From NCBI RefSeq assembly GCF_000007705.1, contig NC_005085.1, positions 3,853,752 through 3,917,751 on the forward strand: DNA of 64,000 nt. Reading direction: 5' to 3'. Shown piece by piece: positions 1 through 7,406 of this stretch. How positions within the stretch are numbered: the stretch's first letter is position 1; each line of letters starts with the position of its first letter. The stretch comes from Chromobacterium violaceum ATCC 12472 (lineage in GTDB: Bacteria; Pseudomonadota; Gammaproteobacteria; Burkholderiales; Chromobacteriaceae). Under the pieces are notes generated by a model. It did not search any database. It was not told the DNA's origin and saw only the letters and a program-made list of their open reading frames with translations. Position numbers and translations under genes: made by a program.

Positions 1-750
1 AAGCATAATAATTCAATAGCCGCTGAACTGAATTCAAAAAGGGTTCACCTCTCAACCCTCGCAACGAGCTTCGACAGAGCCACGTCAATCAACTCGCGTT
101 ATCAAATAATATATCTCGACATGCATCCAAGCTTCGGCTATCGAATAGGCATCTTGCGCCCGATTGCATCCATAGCGCCCCGATTTTAATTTCATTTCAA
201 CCCAAAGCCAAACTCGCCAACAGAAAAGCAACAACGCCCTGCCAGTCGCGAAATCATTCAGGCGCAGCATGCCAAGCCCTGCAGACCGCAATAAAACACA
301 ACCATTCAGGATATCGTTGCAGACTTTGGCAACAATTCGCGAACTCACCCATCATCGCTCGCAATGGAGCGCAGCATCTCGACGCGACACTGGCAAAATC
401 GATACTTGGACACGGGGATTGGAATCAGACAGACAAGATTCAGCTCTCGGCCTGCGCGCTCGAAAAAACGCCGAAGCGACCCGACCGATCGAGCATCGCT
501 CCCCTCTGGGCATTCCAACACAGGGCCACCACGATCTCCATGACGCCCTGGAGGATTGAAGAAGCGGAAAAAACATTCACAGCCCGCGCAGGATTTTTAT
601 TTTCCCATCGAGAGAGCTGGTCGAAATTTTCATTCAGCATGGAAAACAGCAGAACCAACGGACATCGAAGCACGCCGGAATCATCCAGCAGATGAGAGAG
701 CAGCGGTGCGTGTGCGGGAGAGAGAAGGGAGAGACGATTTGATGCGAGAA
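1..750. other. Region with no convincing gene
   Basis: No reading frame in this stretch has a ribosome binding site, a recognisable domain or composition resembling the coding genes further on. The longest frames (for example 440-856 minus and 556-792 plus) run into the tRNA-Gln gene or its terminator and look accidental. It may be the remnant end of an element at the tRNA cluster, but nothing visible proves it. Confidence 0.5.
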
Positions 751-788
751 AAGCAAAAGGCCAGCTCTTTCGAACTGGCCTTTTGCTT
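751..788 (-). terminator. Terminator of tRNA-Gln
   Basis: A long perfect inverted repeat (AAGCAAAAGGCCAG / CTGGCCTTTTGCTT) lies directly downstream of the minus-strand tRNA-Gln gene. It is followed by a T-rich stretch, as expected for an intrinsic terminator. Confidence 0.8.
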
Positions 789-795
789 ATGATTC

Positions 796-871
796 TGGCA
801 GGCGGTACAGGGCTCGAACCTGTGACCCTCGGAATCAAAATCCGATGCTCTACCAACTGAGCTAACCGCCA
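796..871 (-). tRNA. tRNA-Gln (anticodon TTG)
   Basis: The minus strand folds as a full 76-nt cloverleaf with encoded CCA. The anticodon loop is TTTTGAT, giving anticodon TTG (Gln, codon CAA). The T-arm has GGTTCGA, and the first acceptor pair is the weak U1-U72 position, in keeping with the weak first pair usual in tRNA-Gln. Confidence 0.95.
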
Positions 872-892
872 ACACTACTCAAAACGCCTTGC

Positions 893-1388
893 GTCTCGAG
901 AGAGGGGAACTATACCTTTTCATTTTTATTCTGACAAGCTTTTTTTTGGAAAATTTAGCCCAGCCCACTCGCCCTTGCAAAGCAGACCGCCCTCCCTACT
1001 ACGCCAGATCGTCCTTGAGCTCCGGCAAGCGCCGGGCTGGCAACCACACCAAGGCCAAACCCCTCCTTCTTCCCGACTCCCTCCTCAACACCCCTCAAGA
1101 AGCTTGCTTATTCCGCAACGAAGCGGAAGTGATGGCCGCCCCATTCCGCCCTGACGATCTCGCAGACTTAGCGATTGCGCATAGCCCGGTCGGCGACCGC
1201 CAAAGAAAGCGATTTCCACCCGCTCACTTGCAACGCACGCCATTGCGCATGCGTCGCCGTTAGACAGAATGCGCTGCGACATACTTCCGGGGCCGCCAAC
1301 AATCAAGGCCAAACGCGCATATCATCCGATTCAGACGCGGCAATTATCCGCCCCGACTCGCGACAAAATCATTTAGCCAGCCAAAACA
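893..1388. other. Intergenic stretch without a recognisable gene
   Basis: This roughly 500-bp segment between tRNA-Gln and tRNA-Thr holds only overlapping short frames on both strands, with no Shine-Dalgarno sequence or recognisable protein motif. I see no repeat or structured RNA beyond the terminators at its edges. Confidence 0.5.
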
Positions 1389-1420
1389 AAAAAGGTCGCG
1401 GAAATTTTCCGCGACCTTTT
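1389..1420 (-). terminator. Terminator of tRNA-Thr
   Basis: A strong hairpin, AAAGGTCGCGGAA / TTTCCGCGACCTTT, sits just downstream of the minus-strand tRNA-Thr gene and is followed by T residues on that strand. Confidence 0.8.
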
Positions 1421-1428
1421 GGTCTTAA

Positions 1429-1504
1429 TGGTGCCGGTAATAGGAGTCGAACCTACGACCTTCGCATTACGAATGCGCTGCTCTACCAACTGAGCTATAC
1501 CGGC
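1429..1504 (-). tRNA. tRNA-Thr (anticodon CGT)
   Basis: The minus strand gives a 76-nt cloverleaf with encoded CCA. The anticodon loop TTCGTAA gives anticodon CGT (Thr, codon ACG). The body closely resembles the enterobacterial tRNA-Thr(CGT) sequence. Confidence 0.95.
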
Positions 1505-1516
1505 AAACCAATCTGT

Positions 1517-1559
1517 AAAAAAAGCCCTGATTCTCTGAATTTGAAAATCAAGGCTTTTT
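1517..1559 (-). terminator. Terminator of the tRNA-Pro pair
   Basis: An inverted repeat (AAAAAGCCTTGATT ... AATCAGGGCTTTTT on the minus strand) lies seven bases past the 3' end of the first tRNA-Pro gene and ends in a T-run. It probably ends a transcript that carries both Pro tRNAs. Confidence 0.75.
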
Positions 1560-1565
1560 GAATTC

Positions 1566-1642
1566 TGGTCGGAGTGAGAGGATTCGAACCTCCGGCCTCT
1601 ACGTCCCGAACGTAGCGCTCTACCAGGCTAAGCTACACTCCG
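1566..1642 (-). tRNA. tRNA-Pro (anticodon CGG), copy 1
   Basis: A 77-nt cloverleaf with encoded CCA. The acceptor CGGAGTG pairs with CACTCCG, and the anticodon loop TTCGGGA gives CGG (Pro, codon CCG). The gene is identical to the copy at 1721-1797, which lies upstream of it on the same strand. Confidence 0.95.
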
Positions 1643-1700
1643 ATTTTGCTGCTTCTCGACGCTTTGTCGAGGAGAGCTACTTTACCTCAAACTTCATTTT

Positions 1701-1824
1701 CTGACAAGCGGTTTGTTAACTGGTCGGAGTGAGAGGATTCGAACCTCCGGCCTCTACGTCCCGAACGTAGCGCTCTACCAGGCTAAGCTACACTCCGACG
1801 ACCCGCTTACAAACTGCTTGTCTG
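1701..1824. repeat. Inverted repeat bracketing tRNA-Pro copy 2
   Basis: The left arm CTGACAAGCGGTTTGT (1701-1716) and right arm ACAAACTGCTTGTCTG (1809-1824) are complementary at 14 of 16 positions. The arms begin 4 nt beyond the CCA end and 11 nt before the 5' end of the tRNA. They could form a stem enclosing the tRNA precursor. Confidence 0.55.
1721..1797 (-). tRNA. tRNA-Pro (anticodon CGG), copy 2
   Basis: The mature sequence is identical to copy 1, 155 bp away. The two genes are in tandem and probably co-transcribed towards the terminator at 1517-1559. An imperfect 16-bp inverted repeat flanks this copy only. Confidence 0.95.
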
Positions 1825-1894
1825 AAAAACTGCTGCTGCATCGCTTGCTGCGGTACAATCAGCGGCTTCAGAGGACGCGCATTATGGAACAAAT

Positions 1895-2890
1895 ATGTGG
1901 TTTAGGCAACTATCTTTTTATCGTTTGAGCGGCGAAAGCCTGGTGGACGCCGATAAGCTGTTGCAGGCATTGGAAAAACGTCCGTTTCAACCCTGCATGG
2001 GCCTGGATTGGTTCAGCGAAGGCTGGGTGGCGCCGGCCGGGCACCTGGAAGCGCCGGTCTACGCCGCCCGCGGCAGCCTGATGGTTTCCATGCGCCGCGA
2101 AGACAAGGTTTTGCCGGCCTCGGTGATCCGCGACTTCGTCGAAATGAAAGTGCAGGAGATCGAGGACAAGGAGCTGCGCAAAGTCGGCCGCAAGGAAAAG
2201 CTGGCGCTGAAAGAGCAGATCACCGACGACCTGCTGCCGCGCGCCTTCGTGCGCAGCGGCCGCACCAGCGCCTACCTGGACATCGCCCGCGGCTGGTTGA
2301 TGGTGGACTCCGGCTCTTCCAGCAAGGCCGAGGCGCTGGTCTCCAAGCTGCGCGAGGCGCTGCCGCCCTTCCCGGCCGCGCTGCCGCGCACCCGGATCGC
2401 GCCGCACACCGCGATGACCGACTGGCTGGCGGCCGGCGAAGCCCCGGGCGGCTTCGAGCTGGACGCCGACTGCGAACTGAAGGACGGCAGCGAAAACGGC
2501 GCGGTGGTGCGCTGCAGCCGCATCGACCTGACCAGCGACGAGATCCGCCAGCACATCGCCACCGGCAAGCAGGCCACCAAGCTGGGCCTGATCTGGAACG
2601 AGAAGATCCGCTTCCAGCTGACCGACACGCTGCAGCTGAAGCGCATCCAGTTCCTGGACATGCTGCAGGACGAAGCCAGCCAGGCCGGCGACGACCGCGA
2701 AAGCCTGTTCGAAGCCACCTTCATCCTAATGAGCGAAGAGCTGGGCGAACTGGTGGAAGCGCTGGTGGAGGCGCTGGGCGGCCTGGAAGACAGCCAGGCG
2801 CAGCCTGCGGCGTCCTCTCCGGCTCCGACTCCCGCGCCGCAAACGGCCCCCGCCGATTCGGGCGGCGCCGTCGACGTACCCTGGGACTAA
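1895..2890 (+). CDS. rdgC: Recombination-associated protein RdgC
   Basis: RdgC is a nucleoid-associated, double-stranded-DNA-binding ring protein that limits RecA activity; in Neisseria it affects pilin variation (family knowledge). The N-terminus MWFRQLSFYRLSG, the early block ending in EGWVAPAG, and the central LPRAF and ATKLGLIWN segments match the family. At 331 aa it is longer than the usual 300 or so because of a Pro/Ala-rich tail after about residue 300 ending in VDVPWD. The ATG at 1895 follows a GGAAC element and starts exactly where the family starts. It is monocistronic, with tRNA genes upstream on the other strand and its own terminator downstream. Confidence 0.95.
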   Translation: MWFRQLSFYRLSGESLVDADKLLQALEKRPFQPCMGLDWFSEGWVAPAGHLEAPVYAARGSLMVSMRREDKVLPASVIRDFVEMKVQEIEDKELRKVGRKEKLALKEQITDDLLPRAFVRSGRTSAYLDIARGWLMVDSGSSSKAEALVSKLREALPPFPAALPRTRIAPHTAMTDWLAAGEAPGGFELDADCELKDGSENGAVVRCSRIDLTSDEIRQHIATGKQATKLGLIWNEKIRFQLTDTLQLKRIQFLDMLQDEASQAGDDRESLFEATFILMSEELGELVEALVEALGGLEDSQAQPAASSPAPTPAPQTAPADSGGAVDVPWD

Positions 2891-2913
2891 GCCCTCCCTC
2901 CTCCCGCGAACCA

Positions 2914-2936
2914 CCCGGCTCCGCCGGGTTTTTTTG
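2914..2936 (+). terminator. Terminator of rdgC
   Basis: The hairpin CCCGGCTCCGCCGGG followed by seven T residues lies 23 bp after the rdgC stop codon. Confidence 0.85.
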
Positions 2937-2975
2937 CGTCCATCCACAGCCGGCTTTCTGCCATTAAGAAAAACT

Positions 2976-3044
2976 AACTATCGATTTAAAACAATTGATT
3001 TAACAAAACTATCAAACTTGCGGATACTGCGAGCGTCAACTATC
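2976..3044. repeat. Three AACTATC repeats at exact 31-bp spacing upstream of katA
   Basis: The heptamer AACTATC occurs at 2976-2982, 3007-3013 and 3038-3044. Each start is exactly 31 bp (about three helical turns) from the next, in the AT-rich region before the catalase gene. Such phasing suggests regulator half-sites on one DNA face. CTAT is also the OxyR half-site core, but the canonical OxyR spacing is not present. Confidence 0.45.
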
Positions 3045-3055
3045 GGGAGAGAGTC

Positions 3056-3118
3056 ATGAAACAGAACTGGCATCACGCCTTGCTGGAAATGTGGTCGGGC
3101 TTCGCCTGGCTGCAATGA
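3056..3118 (+). CDS. Possible 20-residue leader peptide upstream of katA
   Basis: A 20-codon frame ([20 protein letters not shown]) starts 7 bases after a GGGAGAGAG Shine-Dalgarno-like element and stops 41 bp before the catalase start. It carries three Trp and two adjacent His, with no resemblance that I recognise. It could be a translated leader that couples to or attenuates katA, or simply a chance frame. The good ribosome binding site and the position are the only evidence. Confidence 0.35.
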   Translation: MKQNWHHALLEMWSGFAWLQ

Positions 3119-3159
3119 AATCCCTTCCGTCGATTCGCCCCACTCAAGGAGAAAGCAGG

Positions 3160-4605
3160 ATGAGAAAGCACACCCTCACCACCGCCGCCGGCGCGCCGGT
3201 CGTCGACAACCAGAACGTGCAGACCGCCGGCCCGCGCGGCCCGATGCTGCTGCAAGATGTCTGGTATCTGGAAAAGCTGGCGCATTTCGACCGCGAGGTG
3301 ATTCCGGAGCGCAGGATGCACGCCAAAGGCTCCGGCGCCTTCGGCACCTTCACCGTCACCCATGACATCACCCGTTACACCCGCGCCGCGCTGTTCTCCG
3401 ACATCGGCAAAAAGACCGACCTGTTCCTGCGCTTCTCCACCGTCGCCGGCGAGCGCGGCGCGGCCGACGCCGAGCGCGACATCCGCGGCTTCGCCGTCAA
3501 GTTCTACACCGAGGAGGGCAACTGGGACCTCGTAGGCAACAACACGCCGGTGTTCTTCCTGCGCGACCCGCTGAAATTCCCCGACCTCAACCGCGCCGTG
3601 AAGCGCAATCCGTACACCAATATGCGCGACGCCAACGCCAACTGGGACTTCTGGACGCTGCTGCCCGAGGCGCTGCACCAGGTCACCATCGTGATGAGCG
3701 ACCGCGGCATACCGGCCAGCTACCGCCACATGCACGGTTTCGGCAGCCACACCTTCAGCCTGATCAACGCCAAGGGCGAGCGCCACTGGGTCAAGTTCCA
3801 TTTCCACACCCAGCAGGGCATCCGCAATCTGAGCGACGCCGAGGCGGAAAAGCTGGTGGGCCAAGACCGCGAAAGCGCGCAGCGCGACCTGCTGGAGTGC
3901 ATAGACCGCGGCGATTTCCCGCGCTGGACCCTGTACATCCAGGTGATGACAGAAGCCCAGGCCGACGCTTGTCCCTTCAACCCCTTCGACCTGACCAAGG
4001 TGTGGTCGCACAAGGACTACCCGCTGATCGAGGTGGGCGTGCTGGAGCTGAACCGCAATCCGCAGAACTACTTCGCAGACGTGGAGCAGGCCGCGTTCAA
4101 TCCGGCCAACGTGGTGCCGGGCATCAGCTTCTCGCCCGACCGCATGCTGCAGGGCCGCTTGTTCGCCTATGGCGACGCCGAGCGCTACCGCCTGGGCGTC
4201 AATCACCATCTGATTCCGGTGAACGCGCCGCGCTGCCCCTTCCACAACAGCTACCACCGCGACGGCGCGATGCGGGTGGACAGCAACGCCGGCGCCACCA
4301 TCGGCTACGAGCCGAACAGCCAGGGCAAGTGGCAGCAGCAGCCGGCATACGACGAGCCGCCGCTGGCGCTGCAGGGCAACGCCTATCACTACGACTTCCG
4401 CGCGGACGACGACGATTACTACAGCCAGCCCGGCGCGCTGTTCCGGCTGATGACGCCGGCCCAACAGCAAGCGCTGTTCGACAACACCGCACGCGCGATG
4501 GGCGGCGTCGACGAAGCGATCAAGCGCCGCCACATCGCCAACTGCGCCAAGGCCGATCCCGCCTATGGCGCGGGCGTGGCCAAGGCATTGGGCCTGAGCG
4601 TCTGA
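3160..4605 (+). CDS. katA: Catalase (monofunctional, haem)
   Basis: Disproportionates hydrogen peroxide in the cytoplasm. The 481-aa length fits a small-subunit (clade 3) catalase. The distal His lies in [13 protein letters not shown] (His54), the Asn in [11 protein letters not shown], and the proximal haem Tyr in [14 protein letters not shown]. The segments [10 protein letters not shown] and [18 protein letters not shown] are classic catalase blocks. The ATG at 3160 is preceded by AAGGAG at 8-nt spacing. An upstream in-frame ATG at 3106 is disfavoured because it overlaps a separate small frame. A strong terminator follows. Peroxide control is likely but no textbook OxyR site is seen. Confidence 0.96.
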   Translation: MRKHTLTTAAGAPVVDNQNVQTAGPRGPMLLQDVWYLEKLAHFDREVIPERRMHAKGSGAFGTFTVTHDITRYTRAALFSDIGKKTDLFLRFSTVAGERGAADAERDIRGFAVKFYTEEGNWDLVGNNTPVFFLRDPLKFPDLNRAVKRNPYTNMRDANANWDFWTLLPEALHQVTIVMSDRGIPASYRHMHGFGSHTFSLINAKGERHWVKFHFHTQQGIRNLSDAEAEKLVGQDRESAQRDLLECIDRGDFPRWTLYIQVMTEAQADACPFNPFDLTKVWSHKDYPLIEVGVLELNRNPQNYFADVEQAAFNPANVVPGISFSPDRMLQGRLFAYGDAERYRLGVNHHLIPVNAPRCPFHNSYHRDGAMRVDSNAGATIGYEPNSQGKWQQQPAYDEPPLALQGNAYHYDFRADDDDYYSQPGALFRLMTPAQQQALFDNTARAMGGVDEAIKRRHIANCAKADPAYGAGVAKALGLSV

Positions 4606-4618
4606 CGCCGGCCTGATC

Positions 4619-4649
4619 CAGCCGGCGCGCCCGGGCCGCCGGCTTTTTT
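4619..4649 (+). terminator. Terminator of katA
   Basis: AGCCGGCG...CGCCGGCT hairpin followed by six T residues, 14 bp after the catalase stop. Confidence 0.8.
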
Positions 4650-4668
4650 CTCCCCTCTTGATTTAAAT

Positions 4669-4687
4669 GATAATCATTATCATTATT
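4669..4687. promoter_or_regulatory. Fur box
   Basis: GATAATCATTATCATTATT matches the classical 19-bp Fur consensus (GATAATGATAATCATTATC) at 16 of 19 positions. It lies about 30 bp before the start of the small membrane protein gene that follows, which predicts iron repression of that gene. Confidence 0.8.
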
Positions 4688-4715
4688 ATGGAAAGACATC
4701 CCCGTGAGAGCCGCC

Positions 4716-4892
4716 ATGCGAACCGTCAGCCCCTTTCCCTCCCGCCGCCAGGCGGGCAAACCCGCTCCAGCCCCTAGCCGCCGCTGGCGCCATTGGCTGG
4801 GCCTGGCCATCTTCTGCGCCGGCAGCCTGCTGTGGCTGCAGCACGGCGTGGAACAGGCTTCTCGCCCCGCGGCGGCGTCGGCCGCGCGTTAA
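4716..4892 (+). CDS. Small Fur-boxed single-pass membrane protein
   Basis: About 58 aa: a basic, Pro-rich N-terminus (MRTVSPFPSRRQ...), one hydrophobic segment (WLGLAIFCAGSLLWLQ, roughly residues 28-43) and a short polar tail. The positive-inside rule places the N-terminus in the cytoplasm. I recognise no family. The gene stands alone directly behind a near-perfect Fur box, so an iron-starvation role is the only contextual clue. A GTG at 4704 is an alternative start; neither start has a strong ribosome binding site. A different frame from 4688 is only 29 codons and less likely. Confidence 0.55.
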   Translation: MRTVSPFPSRRQAGKPAPAPSRRWRHWLGLAIFCAGSLLWLQHGVEQASRPAAASAAR

Positions 4893-4998
4893 GCGAATTT
4901 ATTGAACAAAAGTAAATAATAAAGTGAGAAAACCGGCGTTTTTTTAACCGCCACGCCGGCGTAAGCTGTTGCCATACCCCCATTGCAGGCAACAGATC

Positions 4999-5778
4999 AT
5001 GACCACCCGACAACCCTCGCTATTTATTTCCCACGGCGCGCCGACGCTGCCGATAGAAGACAGCCCCACCCGCCATTTCCTGGAACAGCTGGGACGCGAT
5101 TGGCCGCGCCCGCGCGCCATCGTCATCGTGTCCGCCCACTGGGAAGCGCGCGCCCTCACCGTCAACCTGCAGCCCCGGCCTGAAACGATGTACGACTTCG
5201 GCGGCTTCCCTCCGGTATTGCGCACGCTGCGCTACCCGGCCGCCACCGACGCGGCGCTGGCCGAGCGCGTGATCGGCCTGCTGGACGCTGCCGGCCTGCC
5301 AGTGGCCGCCACCGAGGAACGCCCGCTGGACCATGGCATGTGGACGCCGCTGATGCTGATGTTTCCCCAGGCCGACATCCCGCTGGTGATGATCTCGCTG
5401 CGCCACCAGGCCGGCGTCGCCGAGCACTACGCGCTGGGCCAGGCGCTCAAGCCCCTGCGCGACGACAACGTGCTGGTGATAGGCAGCGGCAGCTATACGC
5501 ATAATCTGTGGGAGCTGAGCCCGGAAGGCAGCGAGCCGGCGCCCTGGGCGGCGGACTTCGCCGGCTGGATGGACCAGGCGCTGCTGGACAACCGCCGCGA
5601 CGACATCGTCCACTGGCAACAGCGCGCGCCCTACCCGCGCGAAAACCATCCCAGCGACGAGCACTTCCAGCCGCTGCTGGTGGCGCTGGGCGCGTCGGAT
5701 GACGACGCGGTTCCGGTCAAGCTGCACGACGACTGGCGCATGGGTTCGCTGTCGATGGCGTGCTGGCGCTTCGACTGA
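4999..5778 (+). CDS. Class III extradiol ring-cleavage dioxygenase, DODA/YgiD type
   Basis: A 259-aa cytoplasmic enzyme of the LigB/DODA family (4,5-DOPA dioxygenase-like), expected to use a non-haem Fe(II) to cleave catecholic substrates. Motifs visible are SLFISHGAPTLPIED near the N-terminus, IVIVSAHWE (metal/active-site His), LDHGMWTPL and GSGSYTHNL with a His, all standard for the family. The ATG at 4999 gives the usual N-terminus; an in-frame ATG at 4969 would add ten unrelated residues. It has no operon partner and is convergent with the dihydroorotate dehydrogenase gene. The natural substrate is unknown. Confidence 0.88.
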   Translation: MTTRQPSLFISHGAPTLPIEDSPTRHFLEQLGRDWPRPRAIVIVSAHWEARALTVNLQPRPETMYDFGGFPPVLRTLRYPAATDAALAERVIGLLDAAGLPVAATEERPLDHGMWTPLMLMFPQADIPLVMISLRHQAGVAEHYALGQALKPLRDDNVLVIGSGSYTHNLWELSPEGSEPAPWAADFAGWMDQALLDNRRDDIVHWQQRAPYPRENHPSDEHFQPLLVALGASDDDAVPVKLHDDWRMGSLSMACWRFD

Positions 5779-5788
5779 GCAAAAGCGC

Positions 5789-6739
5789 CTACAGGGTGCG
5801 CAGCCTGCCGCGGAAATCGTCCAGGCGGCGGTAACCCTTGACCCGCATCAGCGCCGCCAGCTCGCCGGCGATGCGGGCGAAGGCGCCCGGCCCCTCGTGA
5901 TACAGGCAGGTGCCCACCTGCACCGCGCGCGCGCCGGCCAGGATGTGCATGAAAGCCTCGCGGCCGCTCTTCACCCCGCCGCAGCCGACCACGTCCTTGC
6001 CCGGCAGCAGCCGGTAAAACTCCCGCACATTGGCCAGCGCGGTCGGCAACACGTAGTCGCCGCCCAGGCCGCCCAGGCCGTCCTTGGGCTTGATCACCAC
6101 CGCCTCGCTGTCGATGTCCACCACCAGGCCGTTGCCTATCGAGTTGATGCAGGTGACGAAGGCCAGGCGCGGATGGCGGTTCAATATCTCCGCCATCGCG
6201 GCGAAATGGGCGGGATCGAAGTAAGGCGGCAGCTTGACGCCGTACAGGCCGGAATAGGCGGCGTCGAAAGCGCCCAGCGCCTCGGCGGTGGCGGCGAAGT
6301 CGTAGCCCAACTGCGGCTTGCCCGGCACGTTGGGGCAGGACAGATTGATCTCCGGTACCGCCGGCAAGCCCTCCTCGGCCAGACGGCGCAGCATCGCGCA
6401 ATTGTCGTCCAGCGACAGGCCGGACAGGGACAGGAACAACGGCTTGCCGCTGCCGTAGCGATAGCGGCGCGCGTAGTCCAGGTAATAGTCGAAGCCGCGG
6501 TTGGGCAGGCCCATGGAATTGATGCTGCCCATGGCGGTGCGGCAATAGCGCGGCTCGGGATTGCCGTCGCGCGGCGCCAGCGTGGCGCTCTTGCTGATCA
6601 CCGCGGCGGCGTCGGAGGCGAGCAGCACCTCCAGTTCGTCCTCCTCGCGGCACCAGACGCCGGAGGCATTGTACAGGCAGCCCGGCATGGTCTGGCCCAG
6701 CCAGGTGACGGACAGATCGATGGCGTGGTCGTGGGACAT
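5789..6739 (-). CDS. pyrD: Dihydroorotate dehydrogenase, class 1A (fumarate type)
   Basis: Oxidises dihydroorotate to orotate in pyrimidine synthesis with FMN. Class 1A enzymes are soluble and pass electrons to fumarate. Of its 316 aa, the signature INLSCPNVPGKPQ carries the catalytic Cys (about Cys135; class 1A and 1B enzymes use Cys, class 2 uses Ser). SKSATLAPRDGNPEPRY and GCGGVKSGREAF are FMN/substrate segments. There is no N-terminal membrane helix and no pyrK neighbour, which favours class 1A over class 2 or 1B. Most proteobacteria use the class 2 quinone-linked enzyme, so this may be a second or horizontally acquired version. No clear ribosome binding site is visible. Confidence 0.9.
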   Translation of the reverse strand: MSHDHAIDLSVTWLGQTMPGCLYNASGVWCREEDELEVLLASDAAAVISKSATLAPRDGNPEPRYCRTAMGSINSMGLPNRGFDYYLDYARRYRYGSGKPLFLSLSGLSLDDNCAMLRRLAEEGLPAVPEINLSCPNVPGKPQLGYDFAATAEALGAFDAAYSGLYGVKLPPYFDPAHFAAMAEILNRHPRLAFVTCINSIGNGLVVDIDSEAVVIKPKDGLGGLGGDYVLPTALANVREFYRLLPGKDVVGCGGVKSGREAFMHILAGARAVQVGTCLYHEGPGAFARIAGELAALMRVKGYRRLDDFRGRLRTL

Positions 6740-6835
6740 CGGACGCTTTCGTCAGGAGCTTGAGATGTCCTTGATTTTGCGGGACAGAACGCCCGGACGC
6801 GCTGAGCGGGGTCAAACATGGCGGCGATGGCCGCC

Positions 6836-6864
6836 AAAGAAAATGCCCGGCCGAAGCCGGGCAT
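6836..6864 (-). terminator. Terminator of bacterioferritin gene
   Basis: GCCCGGCTTCGGCCGGGC hairpin followed by ATTTTCTTT on the minus strand, just past the bfr stop. Confidence 0.8.
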
Positions 6865-6891
6865 GCCTGGGGGCGGCGCTCACGCCGCGGC

Positions 6892-7359
6892 TTACATCTG
6901 GGCCTGCTGGTAGTTTTCCACGCCCATCAGCTCGATCAGCTTCAGCTGTTGCTCCAGCCAGTGCGCATGGTCGTTCTCGGTTTCCTCCAGCAGCACCATC
7001 AGCGCGTCGCGGGTCACGTAGTCGCGCACGCTCTCGCAGTGGGCGATCACGTCCTTCAGCAAGGCGCCAACGCGGTACTCCACCTCCAGATCGGCCTTCA
7101 GCATCGCCGGCACGTCCTCGCCCACCTTGATCGGCACGCGGCGCGCCACATCGGGACGCCCCTGCAGGAACAGGGTGCGGGCGATCAGCGTGCGCGCATG
7201 CTCCAGTTCGTCCTCGCGCTCGTGGTCGATGCGCTCGAACAGCTTGCTCAGCCCCATGTCCTTGTACATCTCGGCATGGATGAAATACTGGTCGGCGGCG
7301 GACAGCTCTTCGGCCAGCAAATCGTTGAGCAGCGCTATGGTCTTGGGATCGCCCTTCAT
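6892..7359 (-). CDS. bfr: Bacterioferritin subunit lacking the haem-ligand Met
   Basis: Iron-storage ferritin of 155 aa. The start MKGDPKTIALLN is the standard Bfr start. Ferroxidase ligands are in place (Glu18, Glu51, His54, a later Glu, and EETENDHAHW). Position 52, normally the Met that ligates the inter-subunit haem, is Leu here (EREDELEHA). In species with two Bfr subunits, such as Neisseria and Pseudomonas, one subunit characteristically lacks this Met and forms mixed shells with a haem-binding partner. No second bfr is in this window. A longer start at 7389 is in frame but adds residues foreign to the family. It sits beside feoAB, forming an iron cluster. Confidence 0.93.
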   Translation of the reverse strand: MKGDPKTIALLNDLLAEELSAADQYFIHAEMYKDMGLSKLFERIDHEREDELEHARTLIARTLFLQGRPDVARRVPIKVGEDVPAMLKADLEVEYRVGALLKDVIAHCESVRDYVTRDALMVLLEETENDHAHWLEQQLKLIELMGVENYQQAQM

Positions 7360-7406
7360 GTTCTTGTCCTGTCTTTCCGGCTGATGCAAACCATCATTTT
7401 AGGCGT

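Noticed and set aside
440..856. 138-residue frame on the minus strand
   Set aside because: It runs through the tRNA-Gln gene and its terminator and has no ribosome binding site.
2976..3044. OxyR operator at the catalase gene
   Set aside because: CTAT elements are present, but their 31-bp spacing does not fit the four-half-site OxyR pattern; only the repeats themselves are reported.
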